A stretch of 64,000 nucleotides of DNA from Niebla homalea (GCA_019925105.1 JAHGAU010000007.1:558001-622000), one strand, 5' to 3'. Shown: positions 34,900 through 48,882, counted from the first letter of the stretch. Numbers and translations: made by a program. The notes: a model not told the origin generated them from the letters alone.

Positions 34900-37700
34900 T
34901 ATTATATAAATAAGTTTATACTTATACGGGGTAAATTAAACCCTATATATTTTTATTTATCGTAAATAAACTTTATAAGTTTATTTTAACTTTAAATAAT
35001 TTATATAAATAAACATACTATAAATTAAGAGGTAAATATCGTTAATAAAACCCTTTACTTAAACCTTTTATTTTAACTTTATTAAGTCTTTAATAAATAA
35101 GTTATTAAAGAATAAAAATAAGATTAAGAAAATAAGTAACCCCTGGGGAATCCCTATTATCGCGGGCTTTATTGTACTTATTTTTTATCCTAGGTTAATT
35201 AACGTTATTTAATTACTTAAAAACTTTCTATTTAATTTATAAGGAAAGGTAAAACCTTCTTTTTCCGTAAATTATATAATAATCTTTAATAATTTACCTT
35301 ATTAAACGTCCTTATAATATTTAAGGAAAGAAGACTTATAACGTACTTTTTCCTATAGCCCTATATTATATATACGCTATTAATTAAGCCTTTAAGAACC
35401 GTTTCCGTCAACCATCCTCTTCTTATCTTTATTTATTAATCGGGGAATAGCCTATATCCTTTTACGTAATTATTTAAGATCTTTATAATTATTATCTTTA
35501 AAGCCTTTTTTAACATATAAAGGAATATTATAAGTTTATATAATTTTACCTTTAAATAATTTAATTTAACCGGCTTCTTAAGGATAATCGTTTTAACCTT
35601 TTTAAATTTACGGGGGTAATATCTTATATTAAAGTAAGCTTAAAATAAATAAATAAAAACCTCTCTAAATAATAACGTTATTATAGATAAAAACCTATTT
35701 AATATACCGTTAAGTCCGGGGTTTTATTCTTCTTTAATTTATTAATTATTTTAATTATTATTTTTTAAGTTATTATTTTACTTATTATTATTAATTTAGG
35801 ATATATTATATTATTAATATTTACTAGGTTAATTTCCGGTAATAAAGGAAAGAACGTTTTTTAAAAGTTTTAATTTTACCGTTAAAGGTATTTATTATTA
35901 TACCGTCTAGTCTTTTTAAGGGTAAAAATTTAAGGATAAATTTAAGTTTTTTACTTTATTTTTTACCGTATTTTATTAGCTTTTAAATATTATAAAAGAA
36001 AACCGCTAAATTATATATTATAACCTAGAAGTATATTTATTTAGCCTTTTAAATAATTCTTTCCTTTTTTTCTTAAGCTTCCTTTAACCGTTAAAGTGTT
36101 TTCCGGTTCTTATACTTAATAATTTACTTTATAAGCGTTTTTACCTTTATAATCGCCTTTATATATTCCTTATTTTAATAGGTTTTAACTCTTTAAGATA
36201 ATTTTATTATTAAGATTATAATATTAATTACTTTATTTAAAGCCTTTATTACCTGTTTTATAAAACGGTTAATTTATTTTTTATTATTAAGCCGGGGACG
36301 TTCCGTTAATTAAAATATTATTTTTACCGCTTTTATTAATACCTTAACTTCTTTAATTATCTTTTACGTTTATTTAAATAATAAAGGCGGAATTATATTA
36401 ATAAATTAATTTAAGGTTATTTATATTAAAACGTAATCCGAACCGTATTTTAAGTCCTTTTAAGGTCCATATATTATAATTAAATTAATAATATTTTCCG
36501 AATTAAATATTAAATCGATTATAATTTTAAGTTTACGGCTTTCTTATATAATAGCCCCTTTTAATATTAATAATATAAAATTAAATTATATAATAATTAT
36601 TAATAGCTTCTTAAATTCAATATAATTAATTATATAATTATCTTCGTTCTATTAAACGTAATAAAGATTAAAGTCCCTTATTAAAAAGTATTTATTAAAT
36701 ATAATTATAATATTTTTAAGTAACAGGATTATAAAAAATCCCTTTTTATTGGTTAATAACGGATTATATATATTATAAATATTTAAAATATTTTTAATAT
36801 CCCCCTTTTATATAATCCGGAGTATATATAGATTCCTTCCGTAATAAATAACGTCCCAATTATTTATATCTAGCTTTTTATTAATAAAAAAATATATCTA
36901 TGTTATTTTATTACTTTTAAAGGCCAGGTAAAAACCATTTCTTAAGTTAATTAAAGAGTAAATATATAGATTATATAATGGCTTTTATATCGTTATAATA
37001 TTAATATCCTTTATTTCTTTAAATTTAAATATTAATATTATAACTTTAATTATTTCCTTACGTACGTTATATTATATTACCCTTAAAAATATAAATATAT
37101 TAAATATTAATATCCGTTGGGCTCTTTTTATTAACTTTTATTTATATAAACGGTTTCTTTTTAAGGTTAAACGTTATTTATTTTAATCTTTTTATTATAA
37201 TAATAATCCCGGTTAAGCGGTTAACTTTAAAGGTTAATATTATTATAAACTTCCTTTTCTTTACGTTATTAATTATTATATTTTATCTTTTTTTATTTAA
37301 TAGGCTTTATTTACGTTTTAAAACCGTTTTTAATTATTTCGTTAATTTAAATTTATATAAGTTATAACGTTAAATCTTAACCGTTATTTTAATCTTTTTA
37401 TATTAAATTTCTTTCGCTCTTATTATATATTATAAGTCTTACGTTAAATAGTTATTATTATTATATATCACGTATTTTAATACGTTTTTCATTAAGTTTT
37501 TTATTATTAAGCCAGTATATTTATACGTATTATACCCTTTAATATATACCGCGTACTTCGTACTATTAAGGTACCTTATAATAATATACTTATACCCTTA
37601 ATATTTAAAGTATTAATAAATATCCGTTACCCGATTTTAAGGTCTTATTAACTTAAAAACCTACCCTTTATTATTTTTTTATCGAGGATATCGTTATATA
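34900..37700 (-). pseudogene. LINE ORF2: reverse transcriptase with probable upstream endonuclease (RIP-inactivated)
   Basis: On the minus strand 35110-35185 reads KPAIIGIPQGLLIF followed by LILFLFFNNLF, the LINE reverse transcriptase signature G-x-PQG-SP-x-SP-x-LF with Ser/Pro codons changed. At about 35010-35056 it reads FINDIYLLIYSMF, the catalytic F-x-DD with the first Asp now Asn. After it comes FTPYKYKLIYI, matching the Lys-rich block that follows the active site in Tad elements. The apurinic-type endonuclease should lie toward 36500-37600, which I could not read securely. ORF1 would lie at about 37700-38950. Extent is approximate. Confidence 0.8.
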
Positions 37701-39070
37701 TCCTTATTAACGTTATACTTAAAATAACCGTAAAGTATTTTTTTATATGACCGAAGGCGTTTAACCTTTTTACCATAGCGGGGAGGCTATAATCGACGAT
37801 CTTTAACCCAGGGTAAAGGACCGTATTCTCCTTTATCCGCCTTAAAGTAGTTTCCCTTTCCTCCCCCGTAAACCTTATTAAGTATATCTTATTTACCGCG
37901 ATAACGAAGGATTGCCTTAATACCTTTACCGTCTTATACCCCCTTTTACCAGTTTATCTCTTTAATTTCTTTAGCCTTTTTTTCGCCTTTAATAAGGTTA
38001 TATTAAGGAAAATGTCCCCGCTTTATAGTTTACGTATTATAATAATTTATTTTATTAATGGTTTTCCTATTATTTTAAACGTTTTTATTAATTATAATAG
38101 GTTTACTTTTACCGTTATACTTTTTTTTTTTTTATCCGATAATTATATAGTTATTATTTTTATTTTCCTTAATATTATTATTTTCTTTTCCGCTTTTACT
38201 TCCTTTATTATTAACGCCGGCGTTATTTTTACGGCCCTTATTACCCAGCTTATCCCCGTTCTTTTTTTTAAAGCTTCCTTTATCGCTTTTTTATTTCGTA
38301 CGTATCCTTTTTATCTCCTTTTATCTCCGTTTATTAACGCCCTTATTACCGCCTTTTAAACTCCGCGTAACTTTTTAACTCCCTTAAACTTCTCCCTGCT
38401 TCTATGTAAAAGTTTTTATTCCCCGTAGTCCGATTTATAATATTGGTTAGGTCTTTAATATAATATCCTTTTATATAGTTATAAAAAAGTCTTTTAATAT
38501 TCTTACCGCTTCCTCCCCTTTTATTTCTCCCTTATATATCCGGTAATTATTTCTTTTTATAATTTATTTTTATTTATTTAATATCTTTTTATCTTTATTT
38601 AGCTTTTTCCCAGTTTATATATACTTAATAAAGCCTTTTACGCCTCCGCTTACCCCTTATCCGTCCCCGCGTACCGTTTTCATCCCTTTTACTTTTTATT
38701 TATTACCCTTTATAATAATACTTTTACGCGTTATACGCGTCCCTTTACGTATATTTTATTAACTATAAGCTCCCTATTTAATTTAAAACCTTTTTATTTC
38801 ATATTTATTACGTCGTTCATACGATTTATTACCGTTCTTATTAACTTAAGCCGCTTGCTTTTCCTCCTTTTTTACTTTTATTATTCCGCTTCCGCTTATC
38901 GCATTTAAGGTACTATCCTTATTATTACTTAAGCTATATACGCGTGCATCGTTTCTGACCTCTGGGGTCCCGTTGTTCGTCGCTATTTTATATCCTTAAG
39001 GCAATCATTACTTAAAAACAATATAATATAACGTTTATAATAAAGGAATTAAAGTCACGTTAATATTATT

Positions 39071-42000
39071 AAAGTTCAATGTTAAGCGTTAAAGTTAATA
39101 ACGTTAAGCGTTAAATACTTATAATTTATATATTATTAAAAAGTAATAAAGTAAACGATATTATTAAAGTTATTAATACGCCAGCATAAACCCAATAAAT
39201 ATACTTATTAACCTTTTATTACCCTTAATAACTTTATTTCTTTAATTTTATTTACTTAATAGTATATCGGGTACTTATAATTTAACGTTTACGCTTTTTC
39301 GTTTTTTCCGGTATTATTGCGGTTATTATTAAAGTTACTTTTATTAATTATAATATTATAATAAAGATAATCGCCTCCGTAACGCCGGCTCATCTATATA
39401 CGTAATACCCGTAGTGGATAAAGTTATTAATTAAAGTTTAAACTTTAATAATCTTACGGAAGGATAACGTATAAGGGCTAAATAACTATAATATTAATTA
39501 TATATATAATTATTAACCATATATATAACCTCCGTTATTGCGGTATTATAATTTTATTTACGTCTCCTTTTATTCCGTATTATTTTATTATATTATTCCT
39601 ATAGTTTTTAAGAGTATTTTAAGTCCGTTTCCGGTACTTATTAATTATATTTAAAACCTTAATTAACTTATTTAAATTAATATTAAACGCTTTTTTTATT
39701 TTTTACTTTATTGATAATTTCTTTAATTATTTATTCCTTTTTATTATTAATTAATTTGGGTATTTATATTATAGTTTCCGCCGTTTAATCGCCGGTATAA
39801 ATATAATAAAACTTTAAAAGAAAAACATAAATAATAGGATAAATTTAATAAATAATAAGGAGGAATAGGTAATACGTTTACGTTTTAATTTTATTATTAA
39901 TTTTAAAGGGTCTTATAAATCGGAACGTAAGCTTTTTACTTAATTACTTTAATTTAAGGTTTTTAATATTTAATATTATTAAATCGTTAATATTATATAA
40001 TTTTAACTTATATTTTTTATTATACGTTTTTTAAGTTAATTTAATAATATAATATTATTAATCCGTTAATATTAATCGTATTTTATATAATATTTTAACT
40101 TTATTTTTTACTATAAGTATCTCCTTTTCTATAGGTTTATACTTAAGTTTAAAATGAATATTTAAATTATAATTATATATCGCTATAAAGGAATTATAGT
40201 TTAAAGTTAAGTATTCTGAGTTTATATAAATAAATTTAATTAAAAAGAATAGCTTTATTTAATTCACTTATTTAAAGTTAATAAAAATCCTTAAATATTA
40301 TTTAAGGCCTTAATTTTAACGTTTTATTTAATTATCCATTTACGGGTAGAAAACGGTATTTAGTTTATACTTTATTTTTACGTGGTAATATATTAAACCC
40401 TAGAATTTACTAATAAATAAAAACCTTCAGTTAATTACGATTTTAACCGGTATATTATAACGTAATATAATTTCTTTAAAAAAGAAATCCGTTAACGTAA
40501 TAGTATCGATTTATTTTATAATAAAAAGGTATCTATATATCTTTATATATTTATTTATGATTATTAAAATCGAATTATAAACGTTATTTTTAACCTTACT
40601 TATAAGTAAATCGGTAATAAAGTTTATATTAAATTCTTTTTAGGGTACGGCCGGTTAAAGGAATAAAGTAAGTTCGCCGTAAAGGCGGTAACGCGGTATT
40701 TTAATCCTTTAATAAATATTATACGTTTTAATATAATTATTAATTTAAGCCTTTAAGCCGTTTTAATAATATTTATAGGCTAAGAGTTTATAAGTCTTTT
40801 CGGCTTTAAAGTGGCCCGTTAACGGGTTATTATAATACTTATTAATTAGCTTTTCTTTAATTACTTTATCCCGGGGGATATATATATAGCTTTTATAAAT
40901 TATAAAATTATTAAAATTGAGTTTTTAAGTATTATTATAACCTTAACGAGAATACGTTAACGTTACATTATTATTTTTAATCTTATATATAAACGTATTA
41001 TTAACCTATAAATCCCTAATAAGTAACTTAATTAACTTAAATTCCTTATAAAGCCCTTTAAATAGTTATTAAATCTCTTTTTATAAAATAATAACTTAAA
41101 TACCTTTTAAAACGAATAATAATTAATAATTAATAATTGCCGTCCGCCGGTATTTTACCGACTTATCGGATTAAAGTACGAGCTTATTTTATAAAATAAA
41201 TAATAAGGTGGTATTTAAAAATAAAATTCCTTTATAATTTAAATATCTTAATAAAGGATTAATAAAGTTTATTTTATTTTAACGATAAAATACTTTAAAG
41301 TTATAACTAATAAGTTTTAAGGCTTATTTAACTTAATGCGGGCTTAACGTTAACTATTTTATAAACCCTTAAAGGTTATTATAATCTATCTATATTTAAA
41401 TAACTTTAAGGCTCCCTTTTAAATAGTACCGTTATTACTTAAACGTTATAATGATAACGAGGAGCTTTTAATTATATATTTTATAATTCTATTTAATAAA
41501 GGCCATTTTTCTGGATTAATACGTAATTGGGTATTAGTAACTTTCTTTAAACTATTAAAATAAGATGCCTACGATAATAAAATTGAATATATCGGTTTTT
41601 ATTTATATTTTCCGTTTTAAGTTAAAATAACGGAATAATAATATATTAATAAATATCTTATAGAACCGGTAGAACGTTATATTTACCGTATTATTCTACT
41701 TTAACAGGTTAATTTTCTTCCTTTCCTTATTGCTTTTAAATAAACTAAATAAGGACTTAATTATCCTTAAATATTTATAAATAAAATAACGATAAAAATT
41801 TATAAAGCTTAAAAAAACCTATATTTCTTAATAGGTTTTTAAAGTAGACCAGTTTTTAATAATTTAAATACGCTTTTAATCTATTTAAATCCCTTTAATA
41901 AAAACGATAAACCCTAAGAATTTTACTTAAATAATATTAAATTAATACTTCTTAAAATTAATATAAAACTAAAATTAATAAAGTCGCTTAAAAATTTATT

Positions 42001-44388
42001 AAATATAATATTAATAATCCGCCGGATTTTTATTAAATATTAAAATATCGTTTAAGTAAACCATATAAATTATATTAATAAAGTTAATAAGGGTACAATT
42101 AATATAAGCTTAAAAAATTATTAAAGCATTAATTAATTTAAATAATATAATAAAATACTTAAAGTAATTATAACGTATATAAAATGCTATCTTTTACTTA
42201 TTATTAAACTTAATTTATAACCGGTAATAAGTATCCTTAAGATCCAACTTAATAAACCGTTTAAAGTTATTTAACTAATTAAAAGTTTCGGTAATTAAAG
42301 ATAATAAGTATTGATTTTTAATTATAATTGTATTTAATTTACGGTAATTAATATAAAAATAAAAACCGTTATTCTTCTTAAATATAAAAAGGATCGGGGC
42401 GTTTACGGGTAATATTAAGTAATAAATCCAACCTTAGGCTATAGTATTTTTAAGATACCATTAAAGCTCCGTTAATTTTACCCGAGATAAATTATATAAG
42501 GAATTATATAATAACTTTTTATTATTTAAGTTAATAATATAATCTTTTTATTTTAATTTAAGTAAAATATTAATTATATTATTAAAAAAAATATTTATAT
42601 ATTCACTTAACTCCCTTAAAATACTCTAATTAATAAAGTCTTTTATGGTATTTATATACGTTAAATTACCTTAAAAAATTTATAATATTTTTAAATACTC
42701 CGTTATTACGTTAACGTAAATAACTATAAAAATTTTATTAATTTCCGTTAAATTTTAATTAAAGTTATAAACGTTATTAATCTATAACTTATAAGAATTA
42801 ACCTTAAAACGTTATTTATCCGCTACCGGATTAATTATTATTTATAAAATACGTAAAGTTAATAAATTAAGGATTACGTTTAAACCTTTTTAATTAATAA
42901 CGTATAAAAGTATTTTATATTATTTTTATTATCCTTAATTATTAATTAAATAATATTATAATTAATAAATATTATAATAAAAAATCTACTTATTATTAAG
43001 AAAAGCTATTTACGGTAAAACGGTAAAAGTTAACTATAAGTTTTATTAAATTATATATACTTATAAAATTAAATTTATTTAAGCTTTAATATTAATTAAT
43101 ATATTTAATAATTAAGGATTATCCTAAAAACTTATTTAACCCTTAATAATAAAAGCCGGATATACCTTTAATTATTTCTTTATTAGCTTTAACTTTAAAA
43201 CGTTGCCGGAGCTTTATCGTTTTTTAACGTATTATTTTTTTTATAGGATTTTACATTTATTATTAAGATTTTATTTTATAAAATAATAGAATAATCGGAT
43301 ATATAATAGCCCTTTCCGTAATATATATAATACTTAACGTTCTTATTTATTTTAAGGGCGATATTAAAGTTTTTAAGTATAATTTTACGCTTTTAACCGT
43401 GAGAATTAATTTTAATAAAAATACGCGTTAATTTTAAGTTATTGGAATTAGGTTTAAATACCTTATTTTTAAGGGATTTATCTTTATTGGTTTTTTAATT
43501 ATTATTAATAATACGCTTTAAGTTATTCTTTTATATAATTGCCGCTATTACGATATTGTCCTGGATTCTTAATACCTTATTAATTATAAGGATTTTAATT
43601 TTAAACTTCGGTAAAAGTTTTATAAAAAATATATAAATATAAAACTTATTTAATAATAATAATAAATCCTTTTTTATAATCTTTAAAGTATTACGGAATT
43701 ACGTTATTTTTTAATTAAAGTATTACTTAATATCCTTAAACCGTTTATAATAAATAAGTTAATAATTTTTTGGATTAATTATTAAGTTTAAAAGCTTATC
43801 TTTAAGCTCTTAATAACTTATTTTATTAATTTTTTCGTTTAATAAATTAAAGATTTTACGAGAAATAGACTTTAAAAAAAATTACCTTTTTTTCTTTCGG
43901 TAAAGAAGTACTTAAGATAAAGTATGAATTATCTCTTTAAGTTAATAAATTACGTTTAATGTTTACCCTTAAACTTATTTTAATATAATTTAAGCCTTTC
44001 TAAATGAAAGGACTTACTTTCGCGGGGTAAAATAAAAGCTATTAATAATATACCGTTGGTATAAAGCTTAATAATAAAGTTAACGCGGGGAAAAATCTTA
44101 AAGCGTAAACCTTTATATTACGTATTAATACGGTTAAATATATACTCTTAATAAGTATGATTTTCAGCTTTAAGCCGGTTAACTTTAAACTGTAGTTTTA
44201 AAAGTTAAGCTTATTAAACCGTAATATTACGGTAACGTTCCGTTATATTAATTTACTTAACTATAATAAAAAGATTCTTAATTATAGGACGAATATCGTT
44301 TTCTTATTTTAAGGTTTATTAAGTTAATTAAATATCCATTATAACGGTAACGTTAAGCCTTCTTTTTAATAAAAAAGAAAAATTAAAA
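39071..44388 (-). pseudogene. Family C gag-pol (RIP-inactivated)
   Basis: On the minus strand 42340-42425 reads NAPILFIFKKNNGF then INYRKLNTIIIKNQY, then the palm with FIKLDLKDTYY. At 42041-42062 it reads MVYLNDILIF, the catalytic YLDD with one Asp as Asn. Integrase at about 40500-40640 reads KEFNINFITDLLISK then NSILIIINKYIK. The fingers-palm-integrase order is that of Ty3/gypsy. Gag should lie at about 43000-44380 and was not recognised. Stops are of the TAA/TAG kind. Confidence 0.85.
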
Positions 44389-44721
44389 TATTAAACTGAC
44401 TCCGTTAACGGTATACCGGCGGGACTAATAAAGGTAAATATAAAAGACATAACGTTACGGTCTGGATACTTAAGTATTACTTTAATAAGTAAATTAATAA
44501 TAAGATTAATTCTTAAAGAACTTAGAAAAAACTAAAACATAACCTTTACTTAAAATAAAGGTAATAATTACCCCGTTTTACGCCTGTTAAGCTACGGCTT
44601 ATAAATAACGTATATTAAGGCCGTTATTAAGGCCCTTTATTAAGGCCTAACGGCCTACCTTGGCGCAGCAGTATAACGCATTACTATAACGCCGGCGCAG
44701 AGGTGGCGCTAACTGCTAACA
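44389..44721 (-). repeat. Family C 5' LTR, copy 2
   Basis: Inner edge TATTAAACTGACTCCG is RIP-altered and outer edge GCGCAGAGGTGGCGCTAAC is intact, the mirror image of the other LTR. Confidence 0.92.
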
Positions 44722-44726
44722 ATATT

Positions 44727-45462
44727 TATAAGATAATAAGTATTCTAATAATAATATTTAACATAAATATTTTATGGGGACAACCTTTAAGGCGTTTAAG
44801 TATATTCTTTAATAGTAATCTATATCCGTAATTAATTAATTTATATTGCTTTATTTAAATCCGCTCTATCTCGTAATTTATAAAAAGATCCTTTACGTTT
44901 TATAAGTCTTTAGTATTATATCCAATATTTATATAATATTTACAGTTAATCTATTTAATTAAATATTAAAGATTATTTTTTATAACACGTTAATTTATAA
45001 TTTATTTAATTTTTTTAATTTTATAAGAAACAATCCCATTTTTGTTAATAAATATAAGCGTTAGATTATCCGGGGGGTTACGTATAAAAGGGTTTTTACT
45101 GTCTAAGGCAAATTTTAACTATATAACAAAGATTACCGGATAAATACGTATAATTAAAGGTAATTCTAATTTATACGTTAAGTTCTTAATACGTTTCTTA
45201 ATTCGAAACAATTTAACCGTTTATAATTTAAGCTTTTTAAATAAAACGATATCCCGAATAAACCTTTATAATTATAATATAAACGTAGAAAATTTTGATC
45301 GCCGACTTTAAATAATTTATATAAATTATTATAATAGTATTTAAAATTTATATTAACTTACGTAATTGCTTTGAATACTTAATTACGTTTTATTTAATAA
45401 AAATAAGTAATAAGAATCTTTTAATTAACGTTTTTTAACAAACCGATTATGTCGTTTATTTA
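44727..45462 (-). pseudogene. Gypsy element K: integrase C-terminus and chromodomain (decayed)
   Basis: On the minus strand 45245-45313 reads KVGDQNFLRLYYNYKG, the linker that follows the integrase core in chromoviruses (KVGD-x-V-x-L). Leftward it passes through a proline/arginine-rich hinge (RNPPDNLTLIFINKNG, about 45030-45085). It then reaches a chromodomain reading SYKIKKI, then QRVIKNNLQYLIK with Trp-type and Gln-type stops, ending KDL, a stop, NVKDLFINYE near 44880. Upstream integrase is absent: repeat J starts at about 45463. Family C copy 2 cut the element on the left. Confidence 0.75.
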
Positions 45463-45905
45463 AAAGCTATAGAAAGCCGGAAACCAAGGAAGATACCAAA
45501 TGTCAGGGACTCAGTAAGGGTAAGGGTGAATATGACTGAATTTCAACTATAAAGAGAAATCTATGGTACAGTATGGATGCATATAAGTGTGCGGGGGGAT
45601 GCGCTAGGCTCGATTGGGCCTAGCGCACTGACTGGGCTTTTGGCTATCAGTATCGCAGTCTTTACACCGTGATACCAAGCATACGGTTAAAAATATAAAG
45701 GGATGAAAATATTAAAAGGGTTTAGCCAGGGTGGAATCGCTTTATATGTACTTTGAAAAGGGAGAGTAAAATGAACTATTATAGTAAGTAACCTATACCT
45801 TACTTACTTATATAGGGGCTTCAGCTTATCTTTAATTACACTTTGTTATTATTTTTATTTTATTACTTTTATTTTTTTTATTTACCTTTTATCTTTTTTA
45901 AAGGT
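45463..45905 (+). repeat. Repeat J, copy 1 (promoter- or LTR-like), split by a solo A LTR
   Basis: It is shared with 55764-56035: GGAAGA, then ATATAAAGGGATGAAAA, AAAAGGG, a GGTGGAATCG block, then CCTATACCTTAC and a TATATA box followed by a CT-rich stretch. A TATA box with a pyrimidine-rich start region suggests an RNA polymerase II promoter, most simply an LTR. Its right end fades near 45900. Confidence 0.55.
45501..45674 (+). repeat. Solo LTR of family A
   Basis: Starts TGTCAGGGACTCAGTAAGG and ends CACCGTGATA. Flanks CCAAA and CCAAG differ by one G-to-A change and fit a 5-base target duplication. It is inserted in repeat J, whose other copy lacks it. Confidence 0.88.
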
Positions 45906-48160
45906 CCTAAAAAGGCCTTTATTGATTTATATATATTAAGGAATTTAACTTAATTATATAATTTAATTGGAAATAGCCTATTATATTTTTTTTATATTAA
46001 CGGTAAGAAAAACTATAAAGATACCATAAAAAACCGATTACTATTATTCTTATATTATATATATATAATAAGAGTAATGAGCTATTAACTTATATATATC
46101 TATAGAATATTCTGAAGTATTTTTTTCTTATTAAACAAATATTAAAATTAAGAAAAATACGGGTATTTAATTAATTTTTTCCAAGTACCTATATTCAGAT
46201 ATTCTTATTATTATACTTAATTAATACGGAGACCTTATTTATACGTATCGGTACATTATTATTAATATTTATTTATTAATTGTTAATTATTGAAAATTAG
46301 AAAGTAAAGAAATATAACGGCGCCCTTAAAACGCTCCAATTATAGAAGCGCAATATTATTTTTATATTAACGATAGGCTTAAGGATTAATCAAGAAACAA
46401 TCATATATATTACCAGAAATTCTAAACTACTATAGGGTTTTCTTAAAATAAGAGAAATTAAAGTAATTAAAAAGAAAAATTTAATTACTTTAAACGACGT
46501 AAGACTGTTATTTAATAATTAATAATTATAATATGAAAAATATAAGACTCGATAACTTATTACGAGTAACGGAATTATATATTATAAGTAAGACTCTTTA
46601 GTTTAATTCGGAACATTATATATATTCCTTAAAAACGTAAAGTTGATTTTAAAAGTTGTTTTATATTAAGTAAGCAGTTTCTTTAGACTTATTAAGCGAT
46701 TTTAAGTACTTTATATATATTTCTTAAGAACTTAAAATAAGTTTCAACAACTTATTTTAAGTATATAATTTATATTAATAAATATATAAAACTCTTTAAT
46801 AATTATCAGAATAATTAAACCGAATTATATATTTTAATAATAAAAGTAATAAAAACAAGATTCCTTAATAAAACTTAAATAATTATATATATTTCTTAAA
46901 GAAATATTTCTTATTAAAACGTAAATTAATAAGCTAAACGTTACTTAAGTAATAATTCAGTTTTAAATTACTTACGGAGGTTTAAATTGATCTTTAAAAT
47001 TCCTAAGAAACAATATTAAGTTTTTATTTTAAACTATAAATTAAGCAATCAAGAATTAAAAGACCAGGAAGTAAACTAAGTAAATAAATAATAAAAAGAA
47101 AAAGTAAATAACAAAATTAATTGTAAAAGTTAATAAGTAAATTAAGAATAAAGAAAGAAATATAATATAATGATAATAATTATATTATATGTATATTAAA
47201 AATGTTAATAATAACTTATCATAATTATTAACGTAAAACTTATTTTAATTAATAGTATCCTTTTTAAGATTTTCCCGTATAAAAAGCTAAAAAAAAATTA
47301 AAACAAATACTTAAAATTTACTTAAAATTAACGGAAGAATTATATATATAATAAAGTATAATTTATATATACTTATATAATAACTTAAAAGACCAGAAAG
47401 AACCTTAATAACGTTATATAATTGTAGGTTAACTGAAGCCTTCTTTTTATCAGAAAAATAGAAAATAAAAATAAAATATAATTACTTTAAGTAATGATAA
47501 ATTTTTTTCTTTAAAATATTTATATTAATATGAATAATATATTAATAATAATATGTTCTATTCTATATATGTCTTATTTTCCTTGAATTAAAAAAGGTAA
47601 AATTCAATATTGTTATATTAATTAAGAGAACAATTATAATATTATCGTTCTTTTTATTATTATTATTTTATTTCTTTTTTACTTCATATTAATTAAAGAA
47701 TAAAGAAAATTAGGAGAGAAAAATATAAGTTACAGAACCATCCCGTATTTATTGATAGACATAAGTATTCTTAAGAATTACTTAATAGTAAACCTTATAA
47801 GCTTTTTTTTAAACAATAATAAAATGTTATTAAGAATTCTTTAATCCTCTGAATCTAAAAAGGAACTTACTGATATATATAAAATCAAAGAAGCATTTAA
47901 ATAGTTTTAAATATCCTTTTTAATAATTATAATAAAATTGAATATAGAAGAAAATTTAATGATATTATTAATAATTCTAAATTTTACTTTAAAATTGTGG
48001 GAGACCTTATAATAAAGAATTATAATATTACCCGGGATTAAGACTTTATTTTACGGCTTTAAAAAGATAAATAAGTAAAAAAAACAAACAAAATAATATA
48101 TAAAAATAAATCCGTAACGTATAAAAAAAGATTAAAAAAATAATTCTTAAGCTAACAAAC
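45906..48160. other. Unassigned AT-rich region, about 2.3 kb
   Basis: Less CpG-like and more A-rich than the RIP-decayed gypsy parts, with no LTR, domain or repeat that I could match elsewhere in the window. A plus-strand frame around 46320-46520 is fairly open but unrecognised. Confidence 0.35.
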
Positions 48161-48650
48161 TGATGGTGTATGGACCAAAAATTGTGATAATATATATGTT
48201 AGCAGCTAGCGCCATCTCTGCGCCGGCGTTATAGTGGTGCGTTATATTGCTGCGTTAAGGTAGGCCGTTAGGCCTTAGTAAAGGGCCTTGGTAAAGGGCC
48301 TTGGCAACGGCCTTGGTATACGTTATTCATGAGCCGTAGCTTAATAGGCGTAAAGCGGGGTAGTTATTACCTTTACCTTAAGTAAAGGCTATACCCTAGT
48401 TCTTTTTAAGTTCCTTAAGAATTAATCTTATTATTAATTTACTTATTAAAGTGGTACTTAAGTATCCAGACCGCAACGTTACGTCTTCTACACCTACCTT
48501 TACTAGTCCCGCCGGCGTGCCGCCAGCGGAGTCAGTCTAACAATATAAATGATAATTCTACCTGAATGCAGACGGGATCCTAAGGATTATCGGTCCTTTA
48601 CGTATAAAGAGTATCCTATATTTATAAATGCTCCTATATATATATGCTAT
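48161..48650 (-). repeat. Family E 3' LTR of E2, split by a solo C LTR
   Basis: TGATGGTGTATGGACCAAAA matches TGTTGGTGTATGGACC at 61856. After the C insertion it continues with ATTCTACCTGAATGCAGACG. The right end is not fixed. Confidence 0.75.
48197..48542 (+). repeat. Solo LTR of family C, best-preserved copy
   Basis: 346 bp, TGTTAGCAGCTAGCGCC to GCGGAGTCAGTCTAACA, with exact target duplication ATATA (48192-48196, 48543-48547). It has little RIP damage and is the best reference for the family C LTR. Confidence 0.95.
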
Positions 48651-48882
48651 ATATAATAAATACTATTAAAAAGGAAAAAGGCTACTATTTATAATAGTAT
48701 TTATCTTAATATATTAAGATAAATATATTAACCCGATAATACGTTATATCTCTATATATATTATGTTAATATATTAAAATCTTACTTAATCTTACCGGGG
48801 CGGCCGTAATTACGCTTAAGACGGAACGTATAAAAGTGGCGGTAATTAATAAGGGTATTACTTTAATAAATACCGGTAATTA

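Larger units (their letters stand above)
33232..39056 (-). mobile_element. Tad-like LINE (non-LTR retrotransposon), apparently full length
   Basis: This 5825-bp minus-strand insertion is flanked by the exact 14-bp target duplication ACGTTAATATTATT (33218-33231 and 39057-39070). The uninterrupted site is present in family C copy 1 near 14832-14845. The 3' end is a GATT repeat at 33232-33251, a simple-repeat tail typical of Tad-clade elements. Reverse transcriptase is clear at 34950-35200. The outermost 5' bases (about 38950-38990) keep ordinary composition and the rest is AT-shifted. Length and ends suggest a full-length copy. Confidence 0.9.
31247..44721 (-). mobile_element. Ty3/gypsy family C element, copy 2, complete, carrying a LINE
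   Basis: LTRs of 320 bp (31247-31566) and 333 bp (44389-44721) bound this minus-strand element, with exact target duplication ATATT. Removing the 5.8-kb LINE and its duplication leaves about 7.6 kb. Reverse transcriptase (about 42030-42430) and integrase (about 40500-40640) are recognisable and read right to left. A purine tract on the minus strand lies next to the left LTR. Between integrase and 3' LTR is about 2.5 kb of sequence without a recognised domain, matched by copy 1. Confidence 0.92.

Noticed and set aside
38012..38359. Plus-strand frame of 115 codons
   Set aside because: It lies antisense within the minus-strand LINE, in its 5' third, and encodes a Phe/Ile/Leu-rich product expected from decayed AT-rich DNA.
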